Source: JAMLIA01 sp039810005 (GTDB lineage: Bacteria > Chloroflexota > Chloroflexia > Thermomicrobiales > CFX8). Taken from it: a DNA stretch of 64,000 nucleotides. The position numbers and the translations under genes were made by a program. The stretch's first letter is position 1. Each line of letters begins with the position of its first letter. This document shows positions 42,361 through 51,144 of this stretch, piece by piece. The notes under the pieces are model-generated. The model saw nothing but the letters and a program-made list of their open reading frames with translations. It was not told the origin of the DNA and searched no databases. The stretch lies in the NCBI GenBank assembly GCA_039810005.1, contig JBDHWD010000001.1:54879-118878 (forward strand). Direction: 5' to 3'.

Positions 42361-42573
42361 GTGAGCCTGATGCGCGGAATCATTGAAAATGCGATCAAGA
42401 ATATGACGCCGGAAGAGCGCGACAAAGCATTACAGTCTGTTATGGAACAGGTTGTGTCGATGATGTCGCCTGAGGAACGGCGGACATCGCTGGTGTATAT
42501 CGTGGCCTACCTGGCGGGCGACCTGTCGAGCGAAGATCGTGCCGCGGTCATTCGCAGCGTGGTGCAATGACGA
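42361..42573 (+). CDS. Small hypothetical protein
   Basis: 70 aa from GTG 42361 (GGGAG upstream); an in-frame ATG at 42298 is possible but lies in the mnmG promoter. All-helical, charged: MRGIIENAIKNMTPEERDKALQSVMEQVVSMMSPEERRTSLVYIVAYLAGDL. The TPEER/SPEER repeats give two similar helical units (about 15-30 and 34-50). No family recognised. It is 16 bp before the 238-aa gene and probably shares its transcript. Confidence 0.6.
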
Positions 42574-42588
42574 TGAGGAGGGTTCAGC

Positions 42589-43305
42589 ATGGAGCGATCA
42601 AACCTTGGGACTGCTGAGGTTGTCGGAATTGCAACTGCGGCAGCGGCGGCCATTGGTGGGATTGTCGTTGCGTTGAGCCGGGGCGGGGCAGATCCGGAGC
42701 CGGCTCCGATGATGAACATCGACCGACAGGCGCTGGCAGACACCTTCTCGTCGGGGGTTGAGCGCAGCCGCGACTCTGCGATGAGCGCGATCGACAGCGC
42801 CGTCCAGAATTATCCCGAGATGCGCGATAACGTAGTAAACATGATCCGTCGCTTCAGCGAGACCGCCAAGCCAACAGCTGATCGGGCAGTGACGTCACTG
42901 CCATCGACTGACGAACTGCGGAGTGCCGGTTCCACAGTCATCGACAAGCTACAGGAAACAGTCATTCCGGCTGCTGCTGACGCACTGCACCAGATTCGCG
43001 ATCGCGTCGATGAGAACCGCGACCGCGCGCCGCAGGCACCGGCGCTGCTTGCCGCTACTGGTGCAACGGCCCAACGTGCCGTCGATAAATCGTCCCAGAC
43101 GATGCACCGCGCGGTCGAGACCTCGCGAAACGCTGCGCAGGAGACGATGGCCGCTGCTGCATGGATGACGATTGCCGGCACATTGCTTTATTTTGTGATG
43201 CTCAGCGACGAGCAGCGTGAGAAGGTCAAGTCGTTCGTCGTTGGTGCGTTCGAGCAGGTTCAGCTGCTCATTCAGGACTTCCGCGGTTACGAGGACGAGT
43301 TCTAG
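42589..43305 (+). CDS. Membrane-associated hypothetical protein
   Basis: 238 aa, not recognised. An N-terminal hydrophobic helix (VVGIATAAAAAIGGIVVAL), a long Ala/Asp/Arg-rich amphipathic coiled region (about 40-185) and a second hydrophobic helix near the end (AWMTIAGTLLYFVML). The last 35 residues are charged. Layout resembles YtxH-like or apolipoprotein-like envelope stress proteins, but no clear motif supports that. GAGGAGGG ribosome site. Paired with the 70-aa gene upstream and followed by a strong terminator. Confidence 0.65.
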   Translation: MERSNLGTAEVVGIATAAAAAIGGIVVALSRGGADPEPAPMMNIDRQALADTFSSGVERSRDSAMSAIDSAVQNYPEMRDNVVNMIRRFSETAKPTADRAVTSLPSTDELRSAGSTVIDKLQETVIPAAADALHQIRDRVDENRDRAPQAPALLAATGATAQRAVDKSSQTMHRAVETSRNAAQETMAAAAWMTIAGTLLYFVMLSDEQREKVKSFVVGAFEQVQLLIQDFRGYEDEF

Positions 43306-43326
43306 ACTCGTATCCCGCCGACAGCA

Positions 43327-43358
43327 AGACGCCGCAGCCAGTTCTGGCTGCGGCGTCT
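43327..43358. terminator. Bidirectional terminator between the hypothetical gene and secA
   Basis: AGACGCCGCAGCCA / TGGCTGCGGCGTCT, perfect 14-bp arms and a GTTC loop, between a plus gene ending 43305 and secA ending 43386 on the minus strand. Likely serves both. Confidence 0.75.
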
Positions 43359-43385
43359 ATTCTTGCATTCGAGAACGGGTTGGGC

Positions 43386-45953
43386 TTAGCCGACGCGCTG
43401 CGCTGCTGGAGCGCCGTGGCAGTTCTTGAACTTCTTGCCGCTGCCGCACCAGCACGGCTCATTGCGGCCGATCTTGGCGCGCTTCTTGGCCGCCTGCGGC
43501 TTGCCGTCGGATTCCTGATTCGTCACCATCGTCCGCGGCTGGGCAACGACCGGGGCGCGCTGGATATTGGCAAAGAAGATCTTGTGCGCCGTGTCGTACT
43601 CGATGTTCGCCAGGAGCTGCTCGAACATATCGAAGCCCTCCTTCTTGTAGGCGACCAGCGGGTCCTTCTGCGCGTAGGCCTGCAGGCCGATGCCCTGTCG
43701 CATGTCATCCATGATCGTCAGGTGCTCGCGCCAGAGCTTGTCGATGACCGACAGCATGACTGCGCGCTCAAGGTAGCGCATCATCTCTTCGCCGGTGTCG
43801 CGTTCCTTCGCCTCGTAGTGGGCGACCGCATCGTCGAGGAGGCGTTCCTCGATGGCCTCGATTGACAGGCCGTCGATGTCCTGGGTGCGCAGCGACGTCA
43901 TGGGGACGATGGCTCGGTACCCACGAATGATGGCTTCGTCATCGATTTCGTCGCCCATAGCGTGGGCCGCGACAACGACTCCGACCTGATTCTCGATCAT
44001 CTCCAGCATCCGCTCGTGCAGGCTTTCGCCCTCAAGGATGCGGCGACGGATCGCGTAGATCACCTCGCGGTGCTTGTTCATGACATCGTCGTACTCGACG
44101 ACGTGCTTGCGAAGGTCGAAGTTGTGACCCTCAACCTTGGTCTGCGCGTTCTCGATCGACTTCGAGATGATGTTGTGCTCGATCGGCTGATCATCTTCGA
44201 GTCCGAGGCGATCCATGAGACCCGCGACGCGACCAGAGCCGAAGCGGCGCATCAGCTCATCTTCGAGTGACAGGAAGAACCGGCTGGATCCCGGGTCGCC
44301 CTGGCGGCCGGAGCGTCCGCGCAGCTGGTTGTCAATGCGGCGGGACTCGTGGCGCTCGGTGCCGATGATGTGCAGGCCGCCGCGCTCCTTGACGCCTTCG
44401 CCGAGCTTGATATCAGTGCCGCGTCCGGCCATGTTCGTCGCGATGGTGACCGTTCCCGGCTCGCCTGCAAACTGAACAATCTCGGCTTCGCGCTCGTGCT
44501 GCTTGGCGTTCAGGACTGAGTGCGGCACGCCCGCTCGGGTGAGCATCTCGGAAAGGAGCTCTGACTTTTCGATGGATGTCGTACCAACCAGAACCGGACG
44601 GCCCTGAGCGCGCATCTCCTGGATTTCGCGCACTACGGCCTGGAATTTGCCGATCTCAGTCTTATAGACCTGATCAGGCTGATCGTCGCGGATCATGTCA
44701 CGGTTGGTGGGGATGACGACGACTTCGAGTCCGTAGATCATATGGAACTCTTCGTCTTCGGTTTCGGCTGTGCCGGTCATGCCCGCCAGCTTGTCGTACA
44801 GGCGGAAGTAGTTCTGGAACGTGATAGTTGCTTCCGTCACGTTCTCGCGCTGGACGCGGACATTTTCCTTGGCCTCGATCGCCTGATGCAGGCCCTCAGA
44901 GTACCGTCGTCCCGGCATCTTGCGACCAGTGAACTCATCGACAATGACGACCTCGCCATCCTCGATCATGTAGTCCTTGTCGCGATGGAAGAGCGCCTGC
45001 GCTTTGAGTGCCTGCTCAAGGTAGTGGGTGAAATCCTGGTAGCGATCGTCGTAAATGCTCGCCCCATCCGGGATTTCGAGGATCTGCTCGACGCGGTCGA
45101 TACCGTCCTCAGTCAGCGTGACGGAACGGCGCTTGAGATCGATCTCGTAATGCCGCTCAGGCCGAAGCTGGCGGACGACTTGCGCGAATTGATAGTAGCG
45201 GTCGACAGCTTCGTCGCCGGGTCCCGAGATGATGAGCGGTGTTCGGGCTTCGTCGATGAGGATGTTGTCTACTTCGTCGACGATTGCGTAATGCAGCTCG
45301 CGCTGAACGCAATACCGGATATCTGGTGCCATGTTGTCGCGAAGATAGTCGAATCCGAACTCGTTGTTCGTGCCATAGGTGATGTCGCAGTTGTACGCCT
45401 CGGCGCGCTCGACCGGGCGCAGCTTCTCCAGTCGCGGATCCTCATTCGGATATTCAGGATCGTAGACGAACGCTTCGTCGTGCTGGATGCAGCCGACTGT
45501 CAGGCCCAGCGCGTGATAAATCTGGCCCATCCACTGGGTGTCGCGCTTTGCGAGATAATCGTTGGGCGTTACCAGATGGCAGCCTTTGCCTTCCAGAGCG
45601 TTCAGCGCCAGCGCGAGCGCAGACGTTTGCGTCTTGCCTTCACCGGTGCGCATCTCGGCGATCTTGCCCTGATGCAGAACTGCGCCACCCATAATCTGAA
45701 CATCAAAGTGACGCTGACCGAGCGTGCGGCGGGTTGCCTCGCGCGTCGCCGCGAACGACTCCGGCAGGATGTCGTCGAGCTCAGCGCCAGCGGCGAGCTG
45801 TTCTCTGAAGTGGTTGGAAATGCCAGCCAGCTCTTCATCGGAAAGAGCGCGGTATTCGTCCTCAAGCGCGTTGACTTCATCGACGATCGATCGTAGCGTG
45901 TTCAACGCTTTATCGTTCGACGAGCCGAGGACTCTTTTCAAAAGGGATCTCAT
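43386..45953 (-). CDS. secA: Preprotein translocase ATPase SecA
   Basis: Motor of the Sec pathway, drives preproteins through SecYEG; 855 aa. Begins MRSLLKRVLGSSND; NBD1 with MRTGEGKTQTSALAL (Walker A), VDEVDNILIDEARTPLIISG; preprotein cross-linking domain; NBD2 with GTTSIEKSELLSEML, TIATNMAGRGTDIKLGEGV, RIDNQLRGRSGRQGDPGSSRFFLSLED; C-terminal zinc SEC-C motif CWCGSGKKFKNCHG. ATG 45953 with GGAG upstream is the conserved start. Complete and typical. Confidence 0.98.
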   Translation of the reverse strand: MRSLLKRVLGSSNDKALNTLRSIVDEVNALEDEYRALSDEELAGISNHFREQLAAGAELDDILPESFAATREATRRTLGQRHFDVQIMGGAVLHQGKIAEMRTGEGKTQTSALALALNALEGKGCHLVTPNDYLAKRDTQWMGQIYHALGLTVGCIQHDEAFVYDPEYPNEDPRLEKLRPVERAEAYNCDITYGTNNEFGFDYLRDNMAPDIRYCVQRELHYAIVDEVDNILIDEARTPLIISGPGDEAVDRYYQFAQVVRQLRPERHYEIDLKRRSVTLTEDGIDRVEQILEIPDGASIYDDRYQDFTHYLEQALKAQALFHRDKDYMIEDGEVVIVDEFTGRKMPGRRYSEGLHQAIEAKENVRVQRENVTEATITFQNYFRLYDKLAGMTGTAETEDEEFHMIYGLEVVVIPTNRDMIRDDQPDQVYKTEIGKFQAVVREIQEMRAQGRPVLVGTTSIEKSELLSEMLTRAGVPHSVLNAKQHEREAEIVQFAGEPGTVTIATNMAGRGTDIKLGEGVKERGGLHIIGTERHESRRIDNQLRGRSGRQGDPGSSRFFLSLEDELMRRFGSGRVAGLMDRLGLEDDQPIEHNIISKSIENAQTKVEGHNFDLRKHVVEYDDVMNKHREVIYAIRRRILEGESLHERMLEMIENQVGVVVAAHAMGDEIDDEAIIRGYRAIVPMTSLRTQDIDGLSIEAIEERLLDDAVAHYEAKERDTGEEMMRYLERAVMLSVIDKLWREHLTIMDDMRQGIGLQAYAQKDPLVAYKKEGFDMFEQLLANIEYDTAHKIFFANIQRAPVVAQPRTMVTNQESDGKPQAAKKRAKIGRNEPCWCGSGKKFKNCHGAPAAQRVG

Positions 45954-46129
45954 GTAGTGATTCTCCGACGTCAATCGCAGTTGCGTGAGGTTCGCCCGGC
46001 ATTCTGCGCGGGCATTCGGCAATTCGCAGGGTCGACTGAAAGCTCGGACCTCTTGCCGTACAACCTCGTCATTTTACTATAACCACCTCGACCGACCGGA
46101 GTTATCAGGCAGGGCGACAGGAGAGGAAT

Positions 46130-47821
46130 ATGCGCGAAGAAGATCTGCAGCGACCAGAGCTGACGACCTATCTCAAGTACCAGGAAATGGTGGACCTGTT
46201 ACAAGGATGGGCCGCGAGCTATCCGCGCTGGATTTCGCTCACTGTCATTGGCAGCTCGGCTGAAGGACGCGACTTGCTCCTGGCGACGGTGTCGGATCAC
46301 GAGTCGGGCAAGCACGGCGGGGTCGACAAGCGTCCTGCGATCTGGGTTGATGCCAATCACCACGCCGGTGAGGTCATTGGTGGCGCGGTTGCTCTCGGGA
46401 CAATCTGGTCACTGATCCAGCGAGCTGAGGCGGGTGCAGGACTGCTTAGTGACACCACCTGGTATGTCCAGCCGCGCGTCGCGCCAGATGGCGTTGAGGT
46501 TTACCTCACGACGCCGCACAAGCTGCGCTCGGCGCCAGTTGACTATCCTGCATCGGGTCCGCAGCCCGGCTTGCATCCGGCTGACCTCGACGGCGATGGC
46601 GTGATCACGCAAATGCGTGTACCGGATAGCGATGGCGAGTGGCGTGTTTCCGAGCTCGACCGACGGCTGATGGTGCGGCGCGTGGACGAGGACGACCCGA
46701 ACGTCGTCTATTACCGCTTGTACCCGGAATCAGTGCTCGTTGGGGAAGCACCGCAACCGCTCACCGTCGCTCCTGCGCGCTGGGGGTTGGACTTCAATCG
46801 TTCGTATCCTCACAATTGGCAGCCGGACTACAAGCAGAGCGGCGCCGGACCGTATCCGCTATACCCACCCGAAACGCGTGCGAACGTTGACTGGATTGTG
46901 AACCACCCGAACATCTGTCTGATTGTTTCGTATCACACGTTCGGCGGCTTCTCGTTCCGACTGCCGTCTAGCCAGCCGGCCTCGGCATATCGACATAACG
47001 ATCTATCGGGTGATTACGCGATTCTCTGCCAGCGGTTTACCGATATGACCGGCGGTCCGACGATCCAGTCGTATGACGAGGAAAATCAGATCGCGCGCTT
47101 CGGGTCGCTGATGGACTGGGCCTACAACCAGCACGGACTCTACGGCTGGGTGCCGGAGCTCTGGGACAACTGGCTCGCTGCCGGCATCGACCGCCGTGGC
47201 GACCCGGATAACTTCCACGGCGCGCGTGACGAGGAAGAGCAGGCAGCATTGCTCGCCTGGAATGACGCAGCGCTGGGCGGAAGCGGGTTCGTTGATTGGC
47301 ATGAGTTCGATCATCCCGATCTTGGACCGGTCGAAATCGGTGGCTGGACCTACAAGTACACGCACCAGAATCCACCCGGCTCGTTCGTGCCACCAATCGC
47401 AGCTGCCCATATTCGCTGGACCGATCACCTGGCGAGCGCGCTTCCACGGCTCGAATTCACAGAGGTCTCGAGCGAGGACCTCGGGGATGATCTCTGGCGA
47501 GTGACTGCTGAAGTCACGAACCAGTCGTTTCTGCCGACGAACATCTCGCAGCAGGCAATTGACGTGCGGCGTGCCGATCCGGTCAGGGTTGAGCTCCGCC
47601 TCTCTTCAGGCGAGGCGCTCGACGGCGACCGGCGAAGCGTCGGGCATCTGGCCGGCCGCGGCGCTGGGTCGCACCGTCCATGGGAAGATCCACGGCCATC
47701 GCGGAACGTGGCCCGCGTCTCCTGGATTGTGAAGGGGACGCCATCCGGCACAGTCGTAGCGTGGTCTAACAAGACCGGAACGATCGAGAGCAGCCTTAAT
47801 GCAGCAGAGCAAACTCTTTGA
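46130..47821 (+). CDS. M14 family zinc carboxypeptidase
   Basis: 563 aa, no signal peptide. Metal site as HHAGEVIGG (H-x-x-E), third ligand His in SYHTFGGFSFR; the GWVPELWDNW Glu may be the general base. About 150 C-terminal residues form a probable beta-rich domain (VTAEVTNQSFLPTNISQQAID). Peptidases of this type in bacteria trim C-terminal residues from peptides or peptidoglycan; specificity unknown. AGGAGAGGA ribosome site. The end overlaps the ATL gene by 23 bp. Confidence 0.83.
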   Translation: MREEDLQRPELTTYLKYQEMVDLLQGWAASYPRWISLTVIGSSAEGRDLLLATVSDHESGKHGGVDKRPAIWVDANHHAGEVIGGAVALGTIWSLIQRAEAGAGLLSDTTWYVQPRVAPDGVEVYLTTPHKLRSAPVDYPASGPQPGLHPADLDGDGVITQMRVPDSDGEWRVSELDRRLMVRRVDEDDPNVVYYRLYPESVLVGEAPQPLTVAPARWGLDFNRSYPHNWQPDYKQSGAGPYPLYPPETRANVDWIVNHPNICLIVSYHTFGGFSFRLPSSQPASAYRHNDLSGDYAILCQRFTDMTGGPTIQSYDEENQIARFGSLMDWAYNQHGLYGWVPELWDNWLAAGIDRRGDPDNFHGARDEEEQAALLAWNDAALGGSGFVDWHEFDHPDLGPVEIGGWTYKYTHQNPPGSFVPPIAAAHIRWTDHLASALPRLEFTEVSSEDLGDDLWRVTAEVTNQSFLPTNISQQAIDVRRADPVRVELRLSSGEALDGDRRSVGHLAGRGAGSHRPWEDPRPSRNVARVSWIVKGTPSGTVVAWSNKTGTIESSLNAAEQTL

Positions 47822-48203
47822 CAGCGGCGGCGAACCCGAAAAGGCGAAGAGCCTGGAAGATGATCCGAGCTTTCCGAGCCGGGTTTACCGGATAGCTCTA
47901 CAGATTCCGAGCGGGAAGGTCACAACCTACGGCACGATCGCGGCGGTCCTTGGCGACCGCCGCGGCGCCCGCATGGTTGGCTGGGCGATGTCGAGCTGCC
48001 CGCCCGAGGTATCGGAGGTCGCGCATCGCGTCGTCAATCGCTATGGAGAGCTCAGCGGCGGGTGGGCATGGGGTCATCCGGACGTCATGCGGCAACTCCT
48101 CATTGATGAAGGGGTCACCTTCGTTGGCGAGTATCAGGTGGACCTGGATAAGCACCTGTGGATCCCGCCGATGGAGGACGTCGACGAGCCGCCGGATCTC
48201 TGA
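47799..48203 (+). CDS. Alkyltransferase-like protein (ATL), cysteine-less MGMT relative
   Basis: 134 aa. The MGMT DNA-binding domain is clear: VYRIALQIPSGKVTTYGTIAAVLGDRRGARMVGWAM. At the place of the alkyl-accepting PCHRVV it has VAHRVVN, so no acceptor Cys. ATL proteins bind O6-alkylguanine and hand the lesion to nucleotide excision repair, which fits with uvrA and uvrB in this genome. The start lies inside the end of the peptidase gene; ATG is weakly supported by GAGAG upstream. Confidence 0.85.
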   Translation: MQQSKLFDSGGEPEKAKSLEDDPSFPSRVYRIALQIPSGKVTTYGTIAAVLGDRRGARMVGWAMSSCPPEVSEVAHRVVNRYGELSGGWAWGHPDVMRQLLIDEGVTFVGEYQVDLDKHLWIPPMEDVDEPPDL

Positions 48204-48210
48204 TCTGCCC

Positions 48211-48219
48211 TGCTATACT
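48211..48219 (+). promoter_or_regulatory. Extended -10 promoter of the 113-aa gene
   Basis: TGCTATACT followed by a GGAGAGGAG ribosome site and ATG 48245. Identical nonamer to that of gatB. No -35 seen. Confidence 0.5.
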
Positions 48220-48244
48220 CGCGCAGACGGAGAGGAGAGCCTCG

Positions 48245-48586
48245 ATGAATGCTCGAGACGGACTTGAACGCATCCGCGAGCGCCTCGTCGAGAATGCGGC
48301 TCATCCCGACACCATGGCGCTGCTCGACGAAATGATCAAACGTGCATCGGCTCCCGGAGCCGAGCGCGCACAAGCGTCGCAGTCGCAACTGGTACGGATG
48401 CTGACGCGTACCCCGGCAGCAACCAACAACTTCGAAGTCTATAACGACCTGGTTCGGCTTGAAGCGGAAGTTAACGAAGCCGCTGCGCGTCGTGCCGCCG
48501 AAGTTGAGGCCGAGGCTGATCGACCAGTACCGAAGAGCAAGAAATACTACAAGCAGCTCAAGGACCGCGAGAAGCGCGGCGTCTGA
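48245..48586 (+). CDS. Small hypothetical protein
   Basis: 113 aa, entirely helical and charged: MNARDGLERIRERLVENAAHPDTMALLDEMIKRA, then LVRMLTRTPAATNNFEVYNDLVRLEAEV, ending in a Lys-rich tail (PKSKKYYKQLKDREKRGV). No family recognised; no membrane segments. ATG 48245 has GGAGAGGAGAG upstream and its own promoter. Between the ATL and M20 genes; relation to either is unclear. Confidence 0.6.
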   Translation: MNARDGLERIRERLVENAAHPDTMALLDEMIKRASAPGAERAQASQSQLVRMLTRTPAATNNFEVYNDLVRLEAEVNEAAARRAAEVEAEADRPVPKSKKYYKQLKDREKRGV

Positions 48587-48621
48587 GCAATCTCGCACGT
48601 GGTGGGGAAGGGTGATGCACG

Positions 48622-49764
48622 GTGGCTACTACCGGAGACCGCATTGCGGCTGCGGCGGAAGAGCGTGTCGACCAGACGCTCGCGCTGTTGAAGTCGCTCG
48701 TCGAGCTTGAGTCGCCTTCCAGCGAGAAGGCGGCCGTCGATAAGCTCATCGACTGGCTTCAGGCCGAGATCGATAAGCGCGGCGGAGACGTGAAGCGGCT
48801 GCCTCAGCCGGAGTGGGGCGACTTGCTCGTTGCCCGCATCCCCGGCGGCGTAGAGGGCCAGCTTCAGGTGATGACGCATATCGATACTGTCTGGCCACTC
48901 GGAACGATCGAGCGACTGCCCTGGCGGCAGGACGGCGATAAGATCCACGGGCCGGGCATCTACGATATGAAGGCGTCTGCTGCCATGATGCTGACGGCGC
49001 TGGACATCCTCAATGACCTCGATCTTCCGCATCGGCCAATCGTCTGGACAGTCAACACCGACGAAGAGGTCGGATCGCCAGTGTCGCGGTCTGTGCTGGA
49101 GCAGGTCGCGCGAGCATCAACGTGCGTCCTCTGCCTTGAGCCGCCGGTGCCGCCCGAGGGCGCGCTGAAGACTGAGCGCAAGGGCGTCGGGATGTTCACG
49201 CTTGAGATTGAGGGTCGCGCGGCGCACGCCGGAGCGGACCACCAGGCGGGTATCAATGCCGTCGAGGAGCTCGCCCGACAGATTCAGCGGCTGCACGCGT
49301 TGACCGACTACGACAAGGGCACGACCGTAAACGTCGGTGTAGTTGCTGGCGGTACGAAGCGCAATGTCGTGCCGGCACACGCGAGCGCCGAAATTGATCT
49401 GCGCGTCACCTCACTCGCCGAGGCGGACCGCGTTGTTCCGCAGATTCTCGACTCGACGTCACTTGTCAGCGGGACGACAGTGCGCATCGCTGGCGAAATG
49501 AACCGCCCACCGATGGAGCGTACGCCGGCAATCGTCGAGGCGTTCCAGCGCGCGAGAGAAATTGGGAAGTCAATCGGTCAGGATTTACAGGAAGCCTCGA
49601 CTGGTGGCGGCTCCGATGGCAATTTCACAGCGGCGATCGGTGCCACAACGCTGGACGGCCTCGGCTGCCCAGGTGATGGCGGTCACGCCGACACCGAGCA
49701 TATTCTGCGATCAGCAGTCGGACCACGTACCGCGCTGATCACGGCTTTGCTGGCCGGTCTCTAA
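48622..49764 (+). CDS. M20 family metallopeptidase (glutamate carboxypeptidase-like)
   Basis: 380 aa. Zinc ligands in order: MTHIDTVWPLG (His, Asp), GPGIYDMKAS (Asp), TDEEVGSPVSR (Glu-Glu), CLEPP (Glu) and GGHADTEH (His). A lid/dimerisation domain (about 175-290) contains GRAAHAGADHQAGINAVEEL. The GMxD/IYDMK pattern and length resemble carboxypeptidase G2. Substrate likely an N-acylated or gamma-glutamyl amino acid. GTG start, GGGGAAGGG upstream. The next gene is an aminotransferase, so the pair may degrade amino acids or peptides. Confidence 0.88.
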   Translation: MATTGDRIAAAAEERVDQTLALLKSLVELESPSSEKAAVDKLIDWLQAEIDKRGGDVKRLPQPEWGDLLVARIPGGVEGQLQVMTHIDTVWPLGTIERLPWRQDGDKIHGPGIYDMKASAAMMLTALDILNDLDLPHRPIVWTVNTDEEVGSPVSRSVLEQVARASTCVLCLEPPVPPEGALKTERKGVGMFTLEIEGRAAHAGADHQAGINAVEELARQIQRLHALTDYDKGTTVNVGVVAGGTKRNVVPAHASAEIDLRVTSLAEADRVVPQILDSTSLVSGTTVRIAGEMNRPPMERTPAIVEAFQRAREIGKSIGQDLQEASTGGGSDGNFTAAIGATTLDGLGCPGDGGHADTEHILRSAVGPRTALITALLAGL

Positions 49765-49807
49765 CAGGCTCGGAAATGCGAACAGATCTATCTGAGGGGA
49801 GTGGAGT

Positions 49808-51079
49808 ATGACGATCACGCCAGATCAATATGCAGCGCAGTTGCCGCGGACGTTGAGCCGCTATTCGCCGGTGATTGTCGATCACGCCGAGGGCTCGTAC
49901 ATCTGGGGTCACGATGGGCGCAAGTACCTGGACTTCACCTCAGGCATCGCAGTCACGAACACCGGCCACAGCCATCCGGCAGTCGTGAAAGCGATCCAGG
50001 AGCAGGCTGCCAAGATCATTCACGCGCAGGCCAACATCCTGATCCACGAGCCGATGATCCAGCTGATTGAGGAGATTCGCAAGACAATGCCGCCGCAGCT
50101 CGACGGCGTGTTCTTCTCGAACAGCGGAGCTGAAGCGATTGAGGCGGCCGTCAAGCTGGCCAAGATCAAGACTGGCCGGCCGGCAGTCGTCGCCTTCAAG
50201 GGCGCGTTCCACGGTCGCACGCACCTGGCGATGTCGCTGACGACATCCCGTGTCAAGGTTCGCGGTCATTACGAGCCGCTGGTGCCGTCGATCTACTACA
50301 CGCCGTTCCCGTATCCATTCCGCAATCCCTACGACGCCGATGCGTCTGACGCCTGCATTTATGAGCTCGAGCGTCTGTTCGAAACGACGGTGATGCCGGA
50401 TGATGTCGCGGCGATCATTGTCGAGCCGATCCAGGGCGAGGGCGGCTACATTGTGCCGCCGGACAATTTCCTCGGTCGGGTTCGCCAGATCTGCGATCAG
50501 CACGGCATTTTGCTGATTGCTGATGAGATTCAGACTGGTGTTGGCCGTACAGGCAAGTGGTGGGGCTTTGAGCATTCGAACTTCGTCCCTGACATCGTCG
50601 CGGTGGCAAAGGGCATCGCCAGTGGCCTGCCGTTGAGCGCTATCGTGGCGTCACGCGAGACGCTGGATGCCTGGGCGCCGGGGTCGCACGGCGGTACATT
50701 CGGCGGCAACGTTGTCGCCTGCGCGGCAGGTGTTGCAACCTTCCGTGCCATCCGCGACGAAGGCATGATCGAGAACACCGTCGCGATGGGCAAGCGGCTC
50801 GTCGATGGGCTGGATCGCATTGCAGAGCGCAACCCGCTGATCGGCGATGTGCGCGGAAAGGGACTGATGGTCGCCGCCGAGTTCGTCACGTCGTCCGGCA
50901 AGCCGAATCCGGAGGCCGTGAACAAGGTCGTCGCGGACAGCATCGAAAACGGCGTGCTGCTGCTGACCGCCGGCGGCTGGGACCAGGCGATCCGCATTAT
51001 CCCGCCGCTGAACGTCAGCGCCGAAGACATCGATCAGTTTCTGTCCGTATTTGAAGCGGCAGCCGACGCAGCGCGATAA
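49808..51079 (+). CDS. gabT: Class III aminotransferase (4-aminobutyrate/ornithine type)
   Basis: 423 aa, PLP enzyme. Seen: YLDFTSGIAVTNTGHSHP, FFSNSGAEAIEAAVKLAK, GAFHGRTHLAMSLT, VEPIQGEGGYIVPP, LLIADEIQTGVGRTGK, the Schiff-base Lys in VAVAKGIASGLPLSA, and GTFGGNVVACAAG. This set is closest to GABA aminotransferase, but ornithine or related omega-amino acid aminotransferases share it. No GabD-type dehydrogenase is adjacent, though two aldehyde dehydrogenases are elsewhere in the window. Confidence 0.88.
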   Translation: MTITPDQYAAQLPRTLSRYSPVIVDHAEGSYIWGHDGRKYLDFTSGIAVTNTGHSHPAVVKAIQEQAAKIIHAQANILIHEPMIQLIEEIRKTMPPQLDGVFFSNSGAEAIEAAVKLAKIKTGRPAVVAFKGAFHGRTHLAMSLTTSRVKVRGHYEPLVPSIYYTPFPYPFRNPYDADASDACIYELERLFETTVMPDDVAAIIVEPIQGEGGYIVPPDNFLGRVRQICDQHGILLIADEIQTGVGRTGKWWGFEHSNFVPDIVAVAKGIASGLPLSAIVASRETLDAWAPGSHGGTFGGNVVACAAGVATFRAIRDEGMIENTVAMGKRLVDGLDRIAERNPLIGDVRGKGLMVAAEFVTSSGKPNPEAVNKVVADSIENGVLLLTAGGWDQAIRIIPPLNVSAEDIDQFLSVFEAAADAAR

Positions 51080-51098
51080 GTCAAACGCAATTCAAATC

Positions 51099-51123
51099 GG
51101 GGCCGGCACTAGCTGCCGGTCCC
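51099..51123 (+). terminator. Hairpin terminator after the aminotransferase gene
   Basis: GGGGCCGGCA / TGCCGGTCCC (one G-T pair) with a CTAGC loop, 20 bases past the stop, followed by a short TTAACTTT. Confidence 0.55.
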
Positions 51124-51144
51124 TTAACTTTGCCGTTCGTCCTG

